15,183 bases of DNA, from positions 1 through 15,183 of the forward strand of contig NAVB01002468.1 of the NCBI GenBank assembly GCA_002179805.1, read 5' to 3'. Below are positions 6,658 to 15,183 of the stretch, piece after piece. Numbering within the stretch: the first letter of the stretch is position 1; each line of letters begins with the position of its first letter. The translations under genes and the position numbers were made by a program. The DNA is from Acanthamoeba lenticulata (Eukaryota; Discosea; Longamoebia; Acanthamoebidae). The notes beneath the pieces were generated by a model that was not told where the DNA came from, made no database searches, and saw only the letters and a program-made list of their open reading frames with translations.

Positions 6658-8955
6658 TTACTGGACGTCGCCAGCGGTGGGCTTGTTGCCCTCGGGATGC
6701 GCGATGAACACCTGTTGGTGGAATGTGCCATGCATGTGTAATAAATAAATGCAGAATAAAAACAAAAAAAGGATTTACCTGGTAGACCACAGTCTTGCTC
6801 TTGAGCATGGAGTGGTAGTTGTCCCAGACCAGCCGGTACGTGCCGGCTTGCTCTGCCGTGATCTGGCCCTTCTGCGTCTCGTGATGTCGTTCGACTGCCA
6901 CCACCGCCTCGCGATCCTTGGGAGGGAAAAGACCATTTTAATATAAACAATCCATTTATTTATTTATTTATATTAAATAAAAAAGGCGACAAGCACGGGA
7001 AGGAGTACCTTTTTGCTGTCAGCACCGCGGAAGACGCCAAACCCGATGTCGTGATGCTTGACCGTGAAGTCCCACGAGAGGACAGCGCCCTCCTCAAGCT
7101 CGAACTGCACCTCGTGCTTGTCTGTGTGCACGTTTGTGCGTTTGTGCGTGTCGGGTTTCAAGTGTCATGAAGTGACAAAGGGATTTGGGGATGGCAAGAA
7201 GGTTCCTACCTTTCCGCCCGATGGTGACCTCGACAGGGTTGTAGGTGGTGCCGTCGGCCTTTTGGTCCACAAACTTGCCGCCGCCCGGGATGCAGCCTCC
7301 TTCGCACTCGCAGGTGCCTCCGTAGATGGCCGGCAGCTGGTCCTCGTCAATCGCCTGTGACATCAATACAATAAATTAATACAATAAAATAATATGTATA
7401 TGATTAATATTATTCTAATTCTTGTAAATAATTATTTGATATTTTATTAATTTAAATAGTGTTTTGTTGCTCTGAGAAGGGAGCCGTGCCTCAAGGAGGG
7501 TCTCTCTGTAGTCGGAGCCCAGGATGTGGACCTTCTTGCGCGTGGTGGGATCGAGCAGAGGCTTGACCAGCGCATACATCATCTTCAGGCACCCGGGCGC
7601 GTTGATCACGTAGTAGGACTGCAAAAACGAATGTTACATTCGCCGCCAAACTCACGCTTCAGACCCTCGGTCTCGTTTTCTTTCGTTTTCGTTTTCGTTT
7701 TCGTTCTTTTGGTAAAGGAGGAGGAGCCGCACCTTGAGGGAGTCGGGGTAGTTGGCCTGGTCGAAGCCCAGGATCTTCTTGAACAGGTCGAACGCCGGCG
7801 TGTAGAGGTGGTTCATCGACAACCCTACATACAGATGACATCACGTGTTATTTTTCGCCCCCCCCCCCGCGGTCAGCCGACGTCGTCGGTCCTCGAGTTG
7901 CCCGAGGGAGGCGTCGTACCCGCGAGGTCCTGAACAAAGATGCCCAGGTACATCGACTTGTTGTGCTCCTTGCTCAGCTGCGCTTTCCTGAGAATTCATG
8001 AACAACATTAGCATTTGTTGTTTTTGGAAGAGGCCATTCGTTAGAACGCGGTGGTGTGCTATGAGGAAGAAGGGAGGAGGAGTACAGCGCGCGGGACCGC
8101 TCCTGTTGGTAAACGTGCACGTCAAAGAGTTCGTCGCCGGGCACTGTGTTGAGCAGCCCTCGCACGTCTGCAAGACAACCATTTCGATTGAAAACAAAAA
8201 TTAAATGAATAAAAATTGAAAAAATGGAAAAATGTGGAGTAGAGGAAGTCAAGAAGGTGGAGGAGGAGGTGGAGGAGGAGAAGAGTGCGCACCAACAGAG
8301 CCGAGGCGTTCGTAGTAGACCGGCCGGCCCTCTTTGTCGTGCTTGTGGTAGTGGCCCGGCCAGTACTTCATGATCAGTTCAAAATTCTTGTTGTACTTGG
8401 GCGCCGTGTCCAGCACGGTGTCCGCGCCGTATTGTTCTCGCATTTTCTGCTCTCGTCCACCCCCAACAACGCAGAGAAGTAGAAGAAGAGGAAGAAGTAG
8501 AAGAAGAAGAGTAGGAAGAATGAAGGAGAAGAAGAGCCAAGTAGTTGACGTAGAAGACTCGTAAGAAGAGGTTCTGTATCACTGCACGGCCTCTGCACGA
8601 GGGATGAGGTGACGTACCAGAGATGCAACGAAGTTGGAAAACGCTTTGTCCACGTCGAGTCCTGCGCCCTTGGCGAAACCAGCCAAGCGCCACTCATCGT
8701 GAATCTCATAATCCACTTTCAGCCCTTCTTCTTCGATCTTCTCACGCAATGCCGCCACCGCCGCGGCAACCTGCCCGATCAAGCAACCAACACGAGTCAG
8801 GGGCCACGGGCAACAGTGGGCAACCTCCGAGCCCTCTTTTATCAAAGATTAAAAGGAGCAAGGGGCACCTCTTCTCCTCGTGGCGAAGTGGAAGAGATTG
8901 GGCTCGGCTTGGTAGCACTCTTTTCTTTGGTCTCCTTCCTCGTTTTGCCGATCAT
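6658..8955 (-). CDS. SEC14L: SEC14-like protein: CRAL-TRIO lipid-binding domain plus C-terminal GOLD domain, 11 exons
   Basis: Exons in coding order, all minus strand: 8955-8869, 8770-8618, 8446-8293, 8167-8086, 7987-7920, 7824-7733, 7618-7490, 7354-7210, 7121-7009, 6916-6779, 6711-6658 (1215 nt, 404 aa, the size of animal SEC14L proteins). SEC14 relatives bind phospholipids or other hydrophobic ligands and couple them to lipid signalling and membrane traffic. Residues 1-29 are basic and polar; a CRAL-TRIO N-terminal helical part with AKGAGLDVDKAFSNFVASL follows. The lipid-binding domain spans about 115-290 (KEGRPVYYERLG, DLAGLSMNHLYTPAFDLFKK, NYPDSLKSYYVINAP, DEDQLPAIYGGTC). The GOLD beta-sandwich spans about 295-395 (EGAVLSWDFTVKHHDIGFGV, GTYRLVWDNYHSML). 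An in-frame TAA two codons upstream supports the ATG at 8955. One intron (7355-7489) uses a GC donor. The ligand cannot be predicted. Confidence 0.93.
7355..7489 (-). other. GC-AG intron in the SEC14-like gene
   Basis: On the minus strand the exon ends CTC CTT GAG and continues GCACGG. The next exon begins GCG ATT GAC GAG, giving the conserved join LLEAIDEDQLP. No GT occurs close to the boundary, so a GC donor with a CACAG acceptor is the only reading that fits. The intron body is extremely AT-rich. Confidence 0.8.
7684..7705 (+). repeat. CGTTTT hexamer repeat in an intron
   Basis: Three exact CGTTTT units plus a partial one, with an imperfect unit upstream at 7674. They lie in the 7619-7732 intron of the SEC14-like gene. 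On the coding strand this is a purine-rich AAAACG repeat near the donor. Confidence 0.85.
8473..8536 (+). repeat. GAA-rich purine tract (coding-strand polypyrimidine tract)
   Basis: Imperfect GAA/GTA triplets lie in the 8447-8617 intron of the SEC14-like gene, the longest intron of that gene. Read on the coding strand, the tract is a long TTC-rich polypyrimidine run ahead of the GAGCAG acceptor. Confidence 0.8.
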
Positions 8956-9241
8956 GATTTAGGGGGGATGAAGATGGGGTTGTCCTGGCTTGATGTTGTT
9001 ATGTGCGTCTTCTTCACCGCAAGATTGTCCGCGGATAACTCCTGGTAACGAGCGACCTCCGCCCGCTTTGCCAGAATTCTCGTCAAAAAAATTGGCCCCA
9101 AAGAAAGTGCCTCAGCCGCTTCAGCGCAGTTGTCCTAACGGAGAGCTCCTTCTCCGCCTTTTTAGGCCGGTTCTCTTCACCTTTCCTTGCCACTTCATAC
9201 ATACGCACCCCAGCGTGGGGGCTTCAGCACAACAGCGCGAT
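8956..9241. other. Intergenic: SEC14-like promoter and 14-3-3 3' flank
   Basis: These 286 bp separate two minus-strand genes. The part near 9241 should be the 14-3-3 3' UTR and the part near 8956 the leader of the SEC14-like gene. A TATA-like CTAAAAAG on the minus strand (9158-9165) is the only promoter-like motif I see. It is weak and about 200 bp from the ATG. Confidence 0.5.
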
Positions 9242-10079
9242 TTAGGCCTCCTCCTTGCCCTCGGCCTTGTCCTCACCCTCGTCGCCACCGTCGGCGTCAC
9301 CGTCGCCCTGCATGTCGGAGGTCCACAGGGTAAGGTTGTCCCTGAGGAGCTGCATGATGAGGGTCGAGTCCTTGTAGGAGTCCTCGGAAAGGGTGTCGAG
9401 CTCAGCAATGGCGTCATCGAAAGCCTGCTTGGCCAGCTGGCAAGCCTTGTCGGGGGCGTTGAGGATCTCGTAGTTGAACACGGAGAAGTTGAGGGCCAGG
9501 CCGAGGCGGATCGGGTGGGTCGGGGGAAGCTCAGTCACGGCGATATCGGTGGCAGCCTTGTAGGCGGTCAGCGACAGATCGGCAGCAGCCTTGCGGGGCT
9601 CGCCCTGAGCGAACTCAGCGAGGTACCTGTGGTAATCTCCCTTCCTGTTTTCCACGATCATGAGTAAGCAAACGACTTATCGACACTGGAAAATAGGAGG
9701 TGTCTTACATCTTGTAGTAGAAGACCTTGGACTCGCCGTTGTTGGACGACGGGATCAGGTGGTTGTCGAGCACGGCGAGGATATCGCGGCAGATGCCGCC
9801 AAGCTCGTTCTCAATGAGGGACCGGTAGTCACGGATCCGCTTCACTTGAGTCTCGTTACCCTTGCCCTCCTCCTTCTGCTCAATGGAGGAGACAATGCGC
9901 CAGGAAGCACGGCGGGCGCCGATAACGTTCTTGTAGGCGACCGAGAGAAGGTTCCTCTCCTCAACGGTAAGCTCGACGTTGAGGGTGGCGACGTTCTTCA
10001 TGGCCTGCACCATCTCGTCATACCGCTCGGCCTGCTCGGCGAGCTTGGCCATGTAAACATTCTCTTCACGGGACGCCAT
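9242..10079 (-). CDS. 14-3-3: 14-3-3 protein, 2 exons
   Basis: This is a dimeric all-helical adaptor that binds phosphoserine/phosphothreonine peptides and modulates many cytosolic partners. Exons in coding order: 10079-9709 and 9644-9242, giving 774 nt and 257 aa, the normal length. Signature 1 is [20 protein letters not shown] and signature 2 is [20 protein letters not shown], both intact. The phosphopeptide-binding Lys and Arg of signature 1 and the Arg-Tyr pair in [10 protein letters not shown] are present. After the last helix comes an acidic, Gly/Asp/Glu-rich tail, as in many 14-3-3 proteins. The single intron (donor GTAAGA, acceptor AACAG) splits a Met codon and restores YYKMKGDYHRY. 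The gene is strikingly intron-poor beside its neighbours, which would fit high expression (inference). It shares a short divergent promoter region with the THOC2-like gene. The identification is essentially certain; the isoform is not. Confidence 0.98.
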
Positions 10080-10400
10080 CTCTTCGGTTTACTTGTCTTG
10101 TTGGTTTGTAAGTGAAGAATAAGAGGGAAACCGCTTCAGGAAGTAACCTGCCGGTGTTTTTTTAACCGGTTCACGGTTCCTGGGCTCGAGCTCGGTGGAG
10201 ACAACGCGTTGGCCACGGACACGGACCTTATTCAACAGAGGGTTCACCCATAAGGAAGGTCCTCCCTTTGTTGGCAAGCGTATGAATTTTTAAAACTGTT
10301 TCGCCAGCAGTTCCAGAATATTTTCGAGGCTGCAGCTTTTGGGCAGGTCAAAGAGAAAAGGAGGAACAAAAGCTCATTTATTCACCCCTGGCCGATCATC
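10080..10400. promoter_or_regulatory. Divergent intergenic region between 14-3-3 and THOC2
   Basis: These 321 bp must carry both promoters. There is no canonical TATAAA. A/T runs that could serve as TATA-like elements lie at 10155-10164 (TTAAAAAAA on the minus strand, about 80 bp from the 14-3-3 ATG) and 10285-10296 (AATTTTTAAAA, about 110 bp from the THOC2 ATG). An AACCGGTT palindrome and an imperfect inverted repeat, AAGGAAGG-T-CCTCCCTT (10252-10268), are also visible. No gene is seen here. Confidence 0.5.
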
Positions 10401-13400
10401 ATGATGGCACAGCGCGTCACGCCCGAAATGTTGGCGGATTGGGATGCACATAAGGCAACAATGTAAGATTTCGTCTCCTTCTACCTTCTACGGCAGACAT
10501 TTTAGTCAGCAGCTCACAATTTCTTCCTTTTCCAGAGAGGCAACCCTCAAATCCCCCCAAGATGAACCGCTAGGTACAAGAAAATTGCTGCTTCTGCCCT
10601 AATTTCGCTGAGCCAGTGAGCTGCCAGCAAATCAAAGTGGCACTTAACACCGCGCTCCTTCTTCTTCCCTTGGACCCCTGTGGGCACAGACATTGAGGAA
10701 CGGCGCTGCCTCTTGCGTGATCTTTGCTGGCACGTGGTGATGAACGGCCGCCCCACCGTCGAGCAGGCCGTCGAGGTCCTGGCCCACGCCACCACCGTAC
10801 GCGCTTCCCTCGTTCGTCGCAGCTACGCGACTCGACTTGTCTTCTTCTCGCCGCTTGGCACCCACCATGAACCATGCGCGCGCAGTCCAAGGGCTTTCAC
10901 ACGATGCTGGCCGACGTGCTGTGGCTGCTGACCCTGGAGGCCCCCGAGGGCGAAGACACGGCCGAGCGCAAGCGGTTGGTGGAGCTGGTGCGCCGCATCC
11001 ACACCGGCAGCGTCGTGCCGGCTGTCATCCTCAAGGAGCGGCTTGACCTCAACGTCATGGCCAAGGCCGGCCTCATCTCCCTCTCCCACTTCCGCACCCG
11101 TGCCGTCCGCATGAACACGCGCGAATTGTACGTCCTTTTATTCTTCTATTTCTTTTCTTCATTGATTTTTAATTTAATCATGTTCCTTTACTTGTTGTTT
11201 GCAGCCTTGTGCAGCAAAAGTTCAACCTGCTGCGCGAGGAGAGCGAGGGCTACTCCAAGCTCATCACCGAGCTCACCCGCCCCGATGTACGGCCCCCTCC
11301 CCAGTCCCAGCCTCAGCGCCGCCAGCCAGCTGACAGCGAGTGGCCCCGCACGCTCGTGTGTGTGTGTGTGTATGCAGTTGTCGGAGGCCAACGTGGAGAA
11401 CGTGATCGGGACGATCCAGTCGCTGGTGGGCTACTTTGACCTCGACCCCAACCGCGTGCTTGACCTCGTGCTGGAGGCCTATGAGCACAACCAAGAGAAC
11501 GCGAGCTACCTGCCCATCGTGGCGCGCTTCCCGCGGGCCTCGCTGGCCCACCTCACGGGCTTCAAGTTCAAGTACCAGTACGGCGTGGCCCCGCCCGCCG
11601 ACGATGGCTCCCTCAACAAGTCGCGCACGTCCTCGTCCTCCTCTTCGGCCTCCCTCTCGCTCTACCTGCTCGCCGCGCGCCTGATCAAGCACAACTTCAT
11701 CACCATCGAGGACCTCTACCCGCACCTCCAGCCCGAGGACTCCCTCGCGGCCGAAGAATACGCCAAGCGCTTCGACAAGTCGTCTTCCTCCTTGTCCGGC
11801 GGCGTCCCATCCGCCAGCTCGACTTCCGGCATTCTGGGCATCGCCCCTCCCGTACGTTTATCCCATTATTACAATTTTTATCGTTTTTTTATTATTAATG
11901 TTTTGACACTTTTCTGTTCTGGAACAGGGGATGGCGCAGATGCGTGGCCTGGATGACGACATCGCCCCGCTCACGCCGGCCTCGGCCCCGGCGCCCGTCA
12001 CACCGGCCAAGGCAACGCCGACAGACTCACAGGACAACCAGAAGCTGGGCCTCTTGGCCGCTCTGTTGGCCGTGAATGACTGGGAGCACGCCGAGGGCCT
12101 CTTCCATCGTCTATCCCGAATCGATCCGAGCTCTCACCCTCCCGTACTCGTTGCCCCACGTCATGCCACAAAAATTCTCAAGTTAATTAATTAATTTATT
12201 TTATTGGACTTATTTTTATTTCTTTATTGTTCTTTTACAGATCGCGCGGGCGCTGTGCGAGCGACTGCATCGAATGCTGCAGCCGGTCTACGCGACGGTA
12301 CGCCACTCGGCCTCGAGCCGCCCGCTGCCCTCGACCACCGGCGCCGGATCGTCGCTGGCCGACGACGACCTTGTGCGCGACTGGAAGTCGCTCGGGCGCG
12401 TCCTGTGCCCCGTGCTCCTGCGCCTCGGAGTCCACCTCAGCACGGACCCGGTCCTGTTCGCCAAAGTCTGCCGCGTGCTCAAGGAGTACGTCAAGGTCTT
12501 TAGCGGCACGGGCGACGCCGCCAGCAGCAGTGCCAGCGGCAACGTCGTCAGCCGCGAGGAGGGCTACGCGGTGACCGAGCGGATCCTGGCCAAGGTCCTG
12601 CTCCCGAGCCTGTCGGTCTCGGGCTGCAACCCGGGTCTGTCCAACGAGGTCTGGGACGTGCTCAAGCAGCTCCCTTACCGCAAGCGCTACGACGCCTATG
12701 CGCGCTGGCGCGCCGGCTATACGCGCCATCCGCTCCTCGCCGCGGCCAAGGCCGAGGCCACCGGCGAGGCCCGCAAGATCCTGCGCCGCATCTCCAAGGA
12801 CAACGTCAAGCAACTCGGCCGCCAGCTGGGCAAGGCCACCCACGCCAACCCGGCCGCCGTCCTCGAGACCGTCGTCGCCCAGGTTCATTCTCTCCCCTTT
12901 TCGACCTCCTGCGCGCGCCCATAGGGACTGACTGGGACAATGACAATGAATGATGCGATGACAGATCTGCTCGTATGACAACCTGATCGCTCCCGTGGTG
13001 GATGCCCTGAAGTACCTGACTGCCCTCTCCTACGACGTCCTGTCCTACACCATCGTCGAGCACCTCTCCAGTGCGTCCTTCCCCCTATTTTTCTTAATCT
13101 ATTCTTCATTTTATTAATTCACGGGGCGACAGGCTCGAGGGACAAGGTCAAGTCGGACGGCACCAGCGAGGCGCACTGGCTACAGGGGCTGGCCACCTTC
13201 ACTGGCGCGCTCTACCGCAAGTATCCCGCCTCGCTCGAGCTCCACGTACCACCTCCCCGGCCAAGCGCTGCCCCTGCCCTTTTTCCTTCTGTTTTCTTTT
13301 TCGGTTTATGTTTTTAACCCCCGTTTGTTGTTCTCGCTGCTACCATGCAGGGTCTGTTGGAGTACCTGACGAGCCAGCTGGCCTCGGGCAGCTCGCTCGA

Positions 13401-15183
13401 GCTGATCATCTTCCGCGAGGTCATGTCCCGCATGGCCGGCATCGAAGGCGGCGAGGCCTCCCTCTCTGGTTCGCCTTCAGCCCTTCTCCATCTCCTGATT
13501 GGACCAACACCTGACACCATCACCTGACATGCAACTGGTGGTTGCGTTGGAACATCACGTGATTTGGTCTCCAACAGACGCGCAGACGCAGGCGCTGGCG
13601 GGATCGGAGCTGCTCAAGCAAGAGTCGTCGCCCATCCCGATGGCGCGCAACCTCAAGAAGCCTTCGGGCCGCCTGCGCGACGCCCTCCTCAGCTCCCAGC
13701 TCGCCGCCCCGCTGCTCCTCCTCATCGCCCAACAGCGTGGCCTCATCCTCTACACCAACAAGGTCTGCTCTCTCATTTTATTATTTTAAGTTTCTTTTTT
13801 TATTATTTAAAAAAGGAATTGATTCTTAATACTAAACTATTATAAACGTGTGACAGGCCACGCACCTGAAGCCGCTGGGCGACCTGTACGACAAGTGCCA
13901 GGAGACGCTGATCCAGTACACCGAGTTCCTGCAGGCCAACGTCACGCCGGCCACGCGCTACATGGCCCTGTTCCCGTCGCTGCCGGACCTCGTCACCAAG
14001 TGCCACCTCGACCCGGAGAGCGTGTTTGGCATTCTTCGCCCCGTGCTGCCCCTCCTCTACCCGCACACGGCCGACGACGCCGCGGCCAGCGGCGGCGATG
14101 GCGGAAAGACAACGGCTGCGGCGCCAACGACTGCTTTGTCGGTGCCGTCGGACGCCCTGGTCCGGTGCGTGCGCGACGTGTTCCCAGAGGCCATGTGGGA
14201 GAGCATCAGCCCGCAGCTCTACGCCACCTTCTGGTCGCTGTCGCTCTACGACATCGAGGTCCCCACCGAGCGCTACCGGGCCGAGATCGCCAAGCTTCGC
14301 GAATTTCTCAAGGCGCCCATCGACGACCGCGATCCTGCCGCCGCTGCCCTCCAGGTACGCCTTATTCCCATTTTTTTTTTCCAATTTATAATTTTCAATA
14401 TTAATATCATTTGAAATTGAATTTGCAAAGTATTTTTGAAATTAATCGAAAATAAAATCGTGCAGAAGAAGGAGCGCGAGCGGGTGCAGGCGACGCTGCC
14501 GAAGCTTGAAGAGGACTTTGAGAAGCAAAAGGCCAACCACGAGGCGGTCCTGCGCCGCCTCGAGCGCGACAAGGCCCTCTGGTTCCCCCACAACCCGCGC
14601 GCCACCGCCACCACCATCGTCGCGTACGCCACATCCCTGTCTCCTTGTCTTGTTATTTCTTCTTATTTGAAATTCTTTCATTCTTCACTCACTCGGGCCG
14701 ACGCGTCGTCCGTACAGGGCACTGCTCAAGACGTGCATCATGCCGCGTGCGCTGCACTCGATGGCCGACGCGGTCTATTGCGCGCGATTCGTGCAGCTCC
14801 TGCACCGCCTGGACACCCCCAACTTCTCCACCATCCAGTACTGCAACAGCGTCCTCTCCCAGGTTCGTACTCCATCTGGAATGTCAAGTATATCACACCT
14901 TTTTGACTGGGATGCCTGACATTCCTTGGTTTGTGCTCGTCGCCAGGTGGTGCTGGGCATTTTCTGCTGCACAGAGGGCGAGGCGGTGCGGCTCGGGCGG
15001 CTGCTGAGAGAGACCATCGCCACGCTCGAGTCGTGGCGCTCCAACAAGGACGTCTACTTGCGCGAGTGCTTCGCGCGGCGGGGCATGGCCTCGTCCTTCT
15101 CCGACACGAGCAAGCGCGTGCCGTTCGACCAGTTCCCGCTCATCCTCCACAAGTGGTACATCCAGACGACCAAGGCCTTCACC
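10401..15183 (+). CDS. THOC2: THO complex subunit 2 (THOC2/Tho2), partial at the right edge
   Basis: THOC2 is the large scaffold of the nuclear THO/TREX complex, which couples transcription to mRNP packaging and export. Exons in view: 10401-10462, 10536-10573, 10690-10796, 10886-11127, 11205-11286, 11378-11851, 11928-12143, 12241-12882, 12965-13070, 13133-13245, 13351-13468, 13578-13762, 13857-14354, 14466-14623, 14718-14862, 14947-15183 (open); 1141 codons. Family landmarks in order: [17 protein letters not shown] (about residue 152 on), [106 protein letters not shown], a charged coiled-coil-like segment (exon 14), and [26 protein letters not shown]. The C-terminal part lies outside the window. 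Ser-rich (codons 11629-11662, 11782-11829) and Ala/Gly-rich (14077-14130) inserts look like low-complexity loops. The start is the first of two tandem ATGs; the first two short exons are the least certain part. Confidence 0.92.
11356..11371 (+). repeat. GT dinucleotide repeat next to a splice acceptor
   Basis: Eight GT units end a few bases before the acceptor TATGCAG at 11371-11377 of a THOC2 intron. They occupy the place where a polypyrimidine tract would normally lie. Confidence 0.85.

Noticed and set aside
7858..7868. An 11-C run as a possible sign of assembly error or frameshift.
   Set aside because: It lies within the 7825-7919 intron, and the flanking exons join in frame, so no coding damage is implied.
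12235..12981. A 248-codon open frame on the minus strand.
   Set aside because: It is antisense to the well-supported THOC2 exon 8, has no family-like motifs, and is explained by GC-rich third positions of the sense codons removing antisense stops.
13469..13577. Repeated ACCTGACA motifs as possible regulatory direct repeats.
   Set aside because: They sit in a short intron and the CTGAC copies are better explained as branch-point-like sequence. Two short copies are not enough for a call.
1..15183. CRISPR arrays, tRNA or rRNA genes, transposases, integrated viral genes.
   Set aside because: No direct-repeat/spacer arrays, cloverleaf-like sequences, conserved rRNA blocks or mobile-element protein motifs were seen. 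The five spliced cellular genes account for nearly all the window.

Overview
The window is nuclear protist DNA that looks like an Acanthamoeba-type amoebozoan. This is inferred from GC-rich exons broken by many short introns (I count 53, mostly 60-140 nt), from eukaryotic-only gene families, and from tight gene spacing with no operons. No sequence comparison was possible. Five protein genes fill almost the whole window, and every exon chain below was joined by reading frame, GT/GC-AG boundaries and family conservation. Each of the four complete models gives a whole number of codons.

Layout: (1) 148-2258, plus strand, 13 exons: cytosolic-type NAD-dependent glycerol-3-phosphate dehydrogenase, 359 aa. 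(2) 2568-6362, plus strand, 16 exons: long-chain acyl-CoA synthetase-like AMP-binding protein, 752 aa, with altered catalytic motifs. (3) 6658-8955, minus strand, 11 exons: SEC14-like CRAL-TRIO plus GOLD protein, 404 aa, convergent with gene 2. (4) 9242-10079, minus strand, 2 exons: 14-3-3 protein, 257 aa. (5) 10401-15183, plus strand, 16 exons in view and running off the right edge: THO complex subunit 2, at least 1141 aa. Genes 4 and 5 are divergent across about 320 bp.

The first three genes all concern glycerolipid metabolism: glycerol-3-phosphate supply, fatty acyl activation (or a relative of it), and a lipid-binding SEC14-GOLD protein. The last two are a phospho-dependent adaptor and an mRNA-export/transcription-coupling subunit. 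The adjacency may be chance.

The most interesting signals are the substituted active-site motifs of the acyl-CoA synthetase-like protein, a splice-donor pattern with C at +4 (GTACG/GTGCG) in most introns, two GC-AG introns, introns that stay in frame and would encode very hydrophobic segments if retained, and a full CRE-type octamer inside an 18-bp perfect palindrome in an intron. I saw no rRNA, tRNA, CRISPR array, transposon or viral gene.
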